From Macrocystis pyrifera (Eukaryota > Sar > Phaeophyceae > Laminariales > Laminariaceae): DNA of 64,000 bases. The stretch is taken from positions 372,001 through 436,000 of the forward strand of contig JASSKH010000032.1 of assembly GCA_031763025.1 (NCBI GenBank), in the 5' to 3' direction. A program made the translations under genes and the position numbers. The notes beneath the pieces were generated by a model. That model saw only the letters and a list, made by a program, of their open reading frames with translations, was not told where the DNA came from and searched no databases. Below, in pieces: positions 37,601 through 44,800 of this stretch. How positions within the stretch are numbered: the stretch's first letter is position 1; every line of letters begins with the position of its first letter.

Positions 37601-38969
37601 TAGGCGTGTTTCTAGTTCATTATGACCTCTTCCAGAAGTGTTTTCGTGTTCATTATGGCCTGTTTCGGAGTGCTTGTTTTTCGTTATTACCTGTGGTCTC
37701 GTTTTCTACTGTTTGTCGTGCACCGCTGACTTACCTGTGTTGTATTGGATGTGTTGGCACCCTGTGTTCAGGAGGACCCGTACATCAACTTCTGGGAGGA
37801 GTTCAGCAAGAGCATCAAGCTCGGCGTCATGGAGGACAGCGCGAATAAGAGCAAGCTTGTCAAGCTCCTCAGGTTCAAGACCAACAAGTCCGACGGGAAG
37901 TGAGAAAGAACCCCGCGCATCCCCCTCGTTCGATGAAACAGCCATACTCGGACGCTCCTTTGCTTTGCTTCGCTTTTGTCGTTGTATGTTCTCTGCGTTT
38001 AGCTTCGTTTTGCTATGCTATGCGTTACTTTTCTTCGCTTTGATTTGATTTGATTTGCTTTGCTTTTTGACTTGCTCTTTGCTTTGCTTCGCTTCTAGCT
38101 TTTACACTATTTTTGCCCACACGTCCAACAGAAGGTCGATTCCCACTTTGACGGTCTAGCTCTTTCAGGGCAGATGATCTGTATGATGGGTGTGATATGT
38201 GTGATCTAGCTCATGTTTCCGGCTGAGACCCGTGTAACCTGCAAGATTTATTGCACATGTTTCCTGGCTAGGATACGTACTCTACAGATATTGCATACCA
38301 GGTACTACCAGGTTTACCATAACGGCAGGATAGGATGTAGATTATGTTCGGCAGACAGATAGATAGATAGCTGATAGATTAATAGATACATAGATAAATT
38401 CCTGATCTGCCCGAGGTGTGCAGTACGTAAGGTTCCCCCAATAAGGCAGTATCCCGATATAAGGCGGTCAAAATCGTTCGGCGTGACGGGGGGATTGCAC
38501 TCATAACCTGGAATGAATAAGGCGGCTTCCCTCTAAAAGGCGGTCATGTTGCTGTCATGTTGCTCTTACTGGCACACCACACCACCGCCCTACTACTGGA
38601 CCTGGTTAGTGTAGTTGGTAGTTGGTCACCCCTACTGTAGTGTAGTTGGTTACCCTTATTAAAAACAGCTTTCTCCCTCCTTTTATGTGTTTTGCGTGTG
38701 GTGAAGGTGGACGAGCTTGGAGGAATACGTCGGCCGCATGCCGGAGTGGCAGAAGGCTATCTTCTACATCGCTGGGGAGTCAACCGAGGTATGATACCCC
38801 CCCCCCCCCAAGCTATGGTCATACGACTACGGCCATGCATGAGATCGAGTACATCTCTCCTATTGAGTACACCCCCCCCCCCCCCGCCCAAGCAATGTCT
38901 GCCTGGTCGGTGAAAATTCGACATGCTCCGTCCCGGTATTGTAGGGATGCGAGGGTCTATGGTCATACG

Positions 38970-39017
<48 letters not shown>

Positions 39018-41684
39018 GAGGCAGTTACATAGTCCTCCCATTGCTGTCTCTGGAAGTGGCTACACCGCAAATTAAATTCACTCATTGAAGCTGTCATCCA
39101 TATGCAAGTCCGCCTCACGCGCGGTTCTTAGTAGGATGCAGCTCACCCTTCGTGCGACTCGCCGGACACCTCACGGCGCTTCGCGCTTGGTGCAAGCAAT
39201 GTCTGCCTGGTCGGTGAAAACCCGGCATGCTCCGTCCCGGCATTGTAGGGATGCGAGGGTCTATGGTCATACGACTACGGCCATGCATGAAAACAGTTAC
39301 ATCTCTCCAATCGAGTACCCCCCCCCCCCCCCCCCCCATATGGGTTGGCGTCGGTTGGCAACGACACTGTAAAACATGCCGCTCACTACGTGAGCTAGAC
39401 ATCCAGGGTACCGTTTTTTTTTTTTGTGTTTTTTTTTTTATAGCGGCCGCCCACAGCTGGTCGTCTAGTTAGATCATTTGTGCGAAGTAAAGAACCTTTA
39501 CTCTGCACAAGGGAATTGATCGTAGCACGTAGTGTTCAAGGTACGGCACCCAAGAGGCAGTTACATAGTACTCCCATTGCTGTCTCTGGAAGTGGCCACA
39601 CCGGAAATTAAAGTAACTCATTGAAGTTGTCATCCATATGCAAGTCCGCCTGACAAGCGGTTCTTAGTAGGATGCAGCTCACCCTCCATGCGACTCGCCG
39701 GACACCTCACGGCGCTTCGCGCTTGGTGCAAGCAATGTCTGCCTGGTCGATGAAAACCCGACATGCTCCGTCCCGGCATTGTAGGGATGCGAGGGTCTAT
39801 GGTCATACGACTACGGCCATGCATGAGATCGAGTACATCTCTCCTATCGAGTACACCCCCCCCTCCAGTATCAAGAGCAGAACTGGGAATGTACCCACTT
39901 GAGACAACTAGAGACGTGAGAAAGTTGAGGTGGCAATATACAGTAAGGAGCGTGCCAATAAAGAGGTTACCAGCCACAGTTGATAGAGCTCTATGGGAGA
40001 AAGTAATAAAAGGGCGATCTGGAATAAGCTGGGATAGCGTGATATAGGGGGAAGAAGAAGTGATGTCCGCCGGGAAGTTTGGGAGGTACAAGGCAGAAGT
40101 AGAAGGAAGGATAGAAAGAAGGGAAAGGCTAGCGCTAAGAAACAAGGTGGAATCGGGAAAACACTCAAGAGATATACGCGGCTTTATGCGGAGGGATAGG
40201 AGAGAAAAACGTATTGGAACGGCGCAATGGACTTCGCGAAAACGCTGAAACTGCGATTTGGTGTAGGGGACCTGGACCTGCCAAGAAGACAGAGGTATAC
40301 CAGTAGCCTGGAGGAGGAGGAAGTAGATGCACAGATGTGCTCGTGTGGCAAAGCAAAAAAGAGTAGATCTCACATACCAGTAGTAGGAAAATGTACAACG
40401 TACAAGGAGGAACGGGATGTGTTGAAAGAAGAGATGAAGGAAATGGACGAATGTGACGGGACGAGTTGGGTACGCTAGATAGCAGCGAGAAAACGATCGC
40501 TATCCAAGGAGATAAATGGTGGCCACAGGCGGCGAAACACAAAGGGGAAAAGATCGAAAAGTCTACCAGTATGTAATATAGGGAAACAACGTAATAAGCT
40601 AACAAATGTTGGAGGTGTCTCATTAGAGTAGGAGTAGGAGTAGGAAGGGTGCTCCGTCTCGAAAGGGGTGCGCGATCGATAGTCAAATGACCAAGGCAAG
40701 CAACAAATGGGTACCCCCCACCCCCGCGCTTCCCTGGGTCTATGGTCATACGACTACGGCCAAGCATGGTAGTGAGTACACCCCCCCACCTCCCTGGGTC
40801 TAGGGTCATACGACCTCGGCCATGCATGATATCGAGTACACCCCCCCCCTCCTCCCTGAAATGCTATGAGCGCGGGCCGCTGCGTACTCCTTGGTTTTTT
40901 TTTTCTTTCGTCCCCTTGTGCATCGTAACTGTACGTTTGTTTTCTTTCACATATCGCCGTTATTTTTATACAGTTATTTTTCGAAGATAATCGCCTCGCC
41001 TACGGTCCATGTGCCGATCGGCTTTGCCCTGTTGCCAGAGGGAGGCACAAGTTCCGTTCGCAAAATTGCTGTCGATTGCTGCACCATTCATCATGAGAAC
41101 TGCTCAATAATAGTGCATGTGTTTTGTTTCGTTTTCGTACGGGTTATTTATATTTACGTAATTTATTATTATTCATGGTGCCCTTCGGCAATTTAGCGTA
41201 TTACAACATGCATGTTCCACTCCGACGTGTTGGATTGATTATCCTCTATATAATACCGCACTATTAATAGTAATAGTTGCAGTAGCCTTTCCTTTATCTC
41301 TCGCAACCAACAAATATCCCACGCTCCCTTCTTAAAAGCCTCCTCCATACAGTACACCTTCCTCGTCCCTTGGCAAACTGTCGTTCACGCTACTCCTCGC
41401 TTTTATGTTGGTCTCAAACTAATATTAATAGATATACCACCAACCACGATAAATAGATACTAATGCATGTACATATTTGTTGTACTTTGTTTCTGTGGAT
41501 TTACGTACTATATATATACCCACATACTTTGTATTGGTTTGTCTGGTTTACGTTTGGACATAATACGTAACAGGTATAGTATATCTATAACCTGTATTTG
41601 TTTGTAGAGAAGTGTGTTGTTATTAATGCAAACCTTCACACCTACTAGAACGCGCGATCGAACTATCAGCACTCACTTTATTAA

Positions 41685-41744
<60 letters not shown>

Positions 41745-41789
41745 CAGTAGCAGTAGCAGTAGCAGTAGTAGTAGTAGTAGTAGTAGTAC

Positions 41790-41833
<44 letters not shown>

Positions 41834-44800
41834 CAGTAGCAGTGGTAGCAGTGGTAGCAGTGGTAGCAGTAGCATATGACACCCACCTTGCAAAGATGAG
41901 TTTTGAGTAAAATTTCGGTCTCACCGCTTCGTTTTTTTTTGTTTTTTCTTCATATGGTGACCGATTTTATATCTTGGTACCTGGTATTTGTTTTTGTGGT
42001 GTATTCTAACAGGCGGTTGAGAAGTCGCCCTTCCTGGAGAAACTGTCGACGAAAGGACTGGAGGTGCTCTACCTCACAGAGGCTGTGGACGAAATGACGA
42101 TTCAGTCCATCACCGAGTACGAGGACAAAAAGTGAGCCGACCGACCTCCGACCACTCGCGCCGCCGCCCTATCCGCCCTATCCATCCGTACATACTGCAT
42201 GTGTATAACAAGTACGCGTAGCTGAAGCGGTTGGTTCTGAATGAGTTATTTTAGCATGTCTTAACAACCCGTTTACGGCACACTGCAGTCCCGTTTAGGA
42301 GACAAATCACTCAAAAATTAGACTACATGTCCCCAAAACGGGACTGCTGTATATACTAGAAGGGTTAAAAGGGGTTAAAGTGAGGCACCCCCCCCCCCCC
42401 CCCCCCCCTAACCCCCAATGTGTTGGTTCTGCTGCCTAATTTCTTAGGTTCCGGTTAAACACACCACTCTGTAACTTATGTATGGAGCGTGTAAACATTG
42501 ATGTGAAGAGAGAGCAGACGGTGCTATTAACAACATTAACATTAACATTGCCGCCAAGGTGGCACGAAGTACAAGTGGCTCAGAAAAAAAAAAAAAAACC
42601 CTCTCCCGCACCAGAGCTCCTTGCGCTGTGAACGTGTTGGGTGCTCGGTCCCGTTTATGGCTGACGTATGATGTTCATATGTTCATACTCATACTTGGCT
42701 GCATGACCTGCAGGTTGCAGTCTGTGACCAAGGAGGGTCTCAGCTTCGGAGATGAGGACGCGGCGGACGTGAAGAAGAGAGAAAAGTACTACAAGAACAT
42801 GTTCAAGCCGCTCACTGACGCCCTTAAGGACACCTTCAAGGGCAAAATCACCAAGGTGCGTTTTTTATAGTACAGCCGGGCGGGCAGCCCTGCCCTGGGA
42901 TGTTTGGGCTGGGTTTTTTTCTGCGCTTACTGCTGTGCGGTGCTGTGCTGTGCTCCTTTTCTGGGTTCGGTCATGCTGTGCTCTTTTTCTTCATCTCTGC
43001 CCTTCTGTGAGCCTGCTCTTGATCATGCTGTGGTGTCGCTCTGTTGTTGCTGTGCTTTTGCTCTGATCACGCCCTTGTCGCCCTGCCTTTAGCTTGGTGT
43101 GATGTTGCCCTGCTCTTGCTCCGATCAATCTCGGGTGTTGGTCTGATATCGCCTCCTTCAAGAAACGCAAGTAAATTACAGTAGTTCAACTAAATCGAGC
43201 CATTGCTTCATTCATGAATTTACCCACCCATACCCTCTTGTATTGTCGATACTTTCATGGTTACTGTCGTGCTCTGATAGTCATGTGGTGCTGCTAAGCT
43301 ATGCTAAATGGTAAGCTAAATACCTTGGTATCGTCTTGCTCCTGACAGGTTACCGTTAGCCAGCGTGTGGAGGGAAGCCCTGCGGTCATCGTCTCCGCCG
43401 CCTACGGCTACAGGTGAGGCACCGTGCTCGTCATGCTGTCCGAGTAAAGGAGGGGGGCGGGAGGCGGGGGGGGGGTAATCATGTCATGCCTGGCCGTAGT
43501 GGTACGTGGTATGAGCATAGGCTCTCTCTCGCACCCCTAGAATGCCGGGACAGAGCACATCAGCTTGTCATCAACCAGGCAGACATTGCTTGCACCAAGC
43601 GCGAAGCGTCGTGATGTGTTCGGCGATTCGCATGAAGGGTGAGCGGCATCCTACTGAGAACCGCTTGTGAGGCGGACTTTCTTGCATATGGCTAACAGCG
43701 TCGAATGGATTCATTTTTTTACCGGCGTGGCCACTTCCAGAGGCAGCAATGGGTGTGCTGCCTCGTGGGCGCCTTGCCATACGCACTACCTGGCAGGATC
43801 ATTCCCCTTGTGCGGAGTACAGATTCTCCACCCCGCACAAATGAACTACTGTAAGCCGACCGCCAGCCATGGTGACCGCCTAGAAAAAAAAACGATACCC
43901 TGGTAGTCTAGTTCATGCAGGTATCGGCCTTTTCGTACAGCGTCGTTACCAACCGACGCCACCCCGGCCTATGGAGTAATGCGGGAGAGGGGGGGGGGTC
44001 ATGAGTAAGTAGCGAATTGTCGGAGAGTGAGGTACGAGAAAAACGTGGACCAATTTGTTCGATTATCGATTAGAGTGAGGGAACTGGATTTTATTCGGGA
44101 ACAAATGCCTTGGAGTTGAGAGTAAGGTATTATCATTTTTTTCCGGCGACTAAGTGCATGGAATTAAGGTCGAGTACATTGATTTTTACGGAAGTGAAAG
44201 ACTCGTTCTTGAACCAAATGGTTGACACTGTACACAGACTCCTCGTCACGGCATTGTTCCGAGAATTTTCTCAGGCGGTCGGGGTTGGGGGTATATATTG
44301 ATAGCGGTGGGGTATAGAGTCAACTACAAATTCAACCATTTTACCGAAGCTGCGCCAAACCAAGTTCTTAACACGGCTCCATTGTTCACTGTGAACTGTG
44401 GGGGTGCTCGTGTGGGATGAGCAGGCGCGAGCAGGACGAGCAATGTCATGCTGCGCCCGTTTTGTATGAGTACAACTCCTTTGTTATTCGGACGCTAGTT
44501 CTCCCAAGCGAAGCTCTGCTCTACCACAACGTCTTCCATTATAATTCGGACACTACAGAAGTAGATATACAAGCGCTTGTCCTCTTACTAAAGTAACACA
44601 AATCTCTGCTGTCGCGTCTGCTCCGCCGCGTTAATTTGGTCGTCGGCAAACAGCGCGAACATGGAGCGCATCATGAGGGCGCAGACTTTGTCCGACAGCC
44701 GGCAGATGGGAATGATGGCGGGACAGCGGAGCATGGAGATCAACCCTCGCCACCCCATCGTCCACGAGCTCAACAAGAGGGTGAGAATAAAAATAAATCA

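Larger units (their letters stand above)
38797..40849 (+). mobile_element. Head-to-tail array of poly(C)-tailed retroposons (intron 13)
   Basis: Seven 5'-truncated bodies in the same orientation, each separated by a C-run: 38810-38871, 38890-38970, 39016-39317, 39338-39855 (longest, about 518 bp), LINE fragment 39867-40714, 40735-40780 and 40794-40840. The intervening C-runs are 8-45 long. All but the second share the 3' end GGTCTATGGTCATACGAC...GAGTACA before the C-run; the second stops earlier, at CATACGA. Each body starts at a different internal point directly after, or within a few bases of, a C-tract. Variable 5' ends with a constant 3' end and tail are the mark of target-primed reverse transcription; a poly(C) tail is unusual. 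Confidence 0.8.

Noticed and set aside
39770-39855. 5S rRNA similarity of the retroposon 3' end
   Set aside because: GGTCTATGGTCATAC and GGCCATGCATGA recall the 5S start, but the internal control region is absent and the resemblance stops after a few bases.
41623-41924. Ser-, Val-, Thr- and Leu-homopolymer frames
   Set aside because: All derive from the AGT/AGC trinucleotide repeat.
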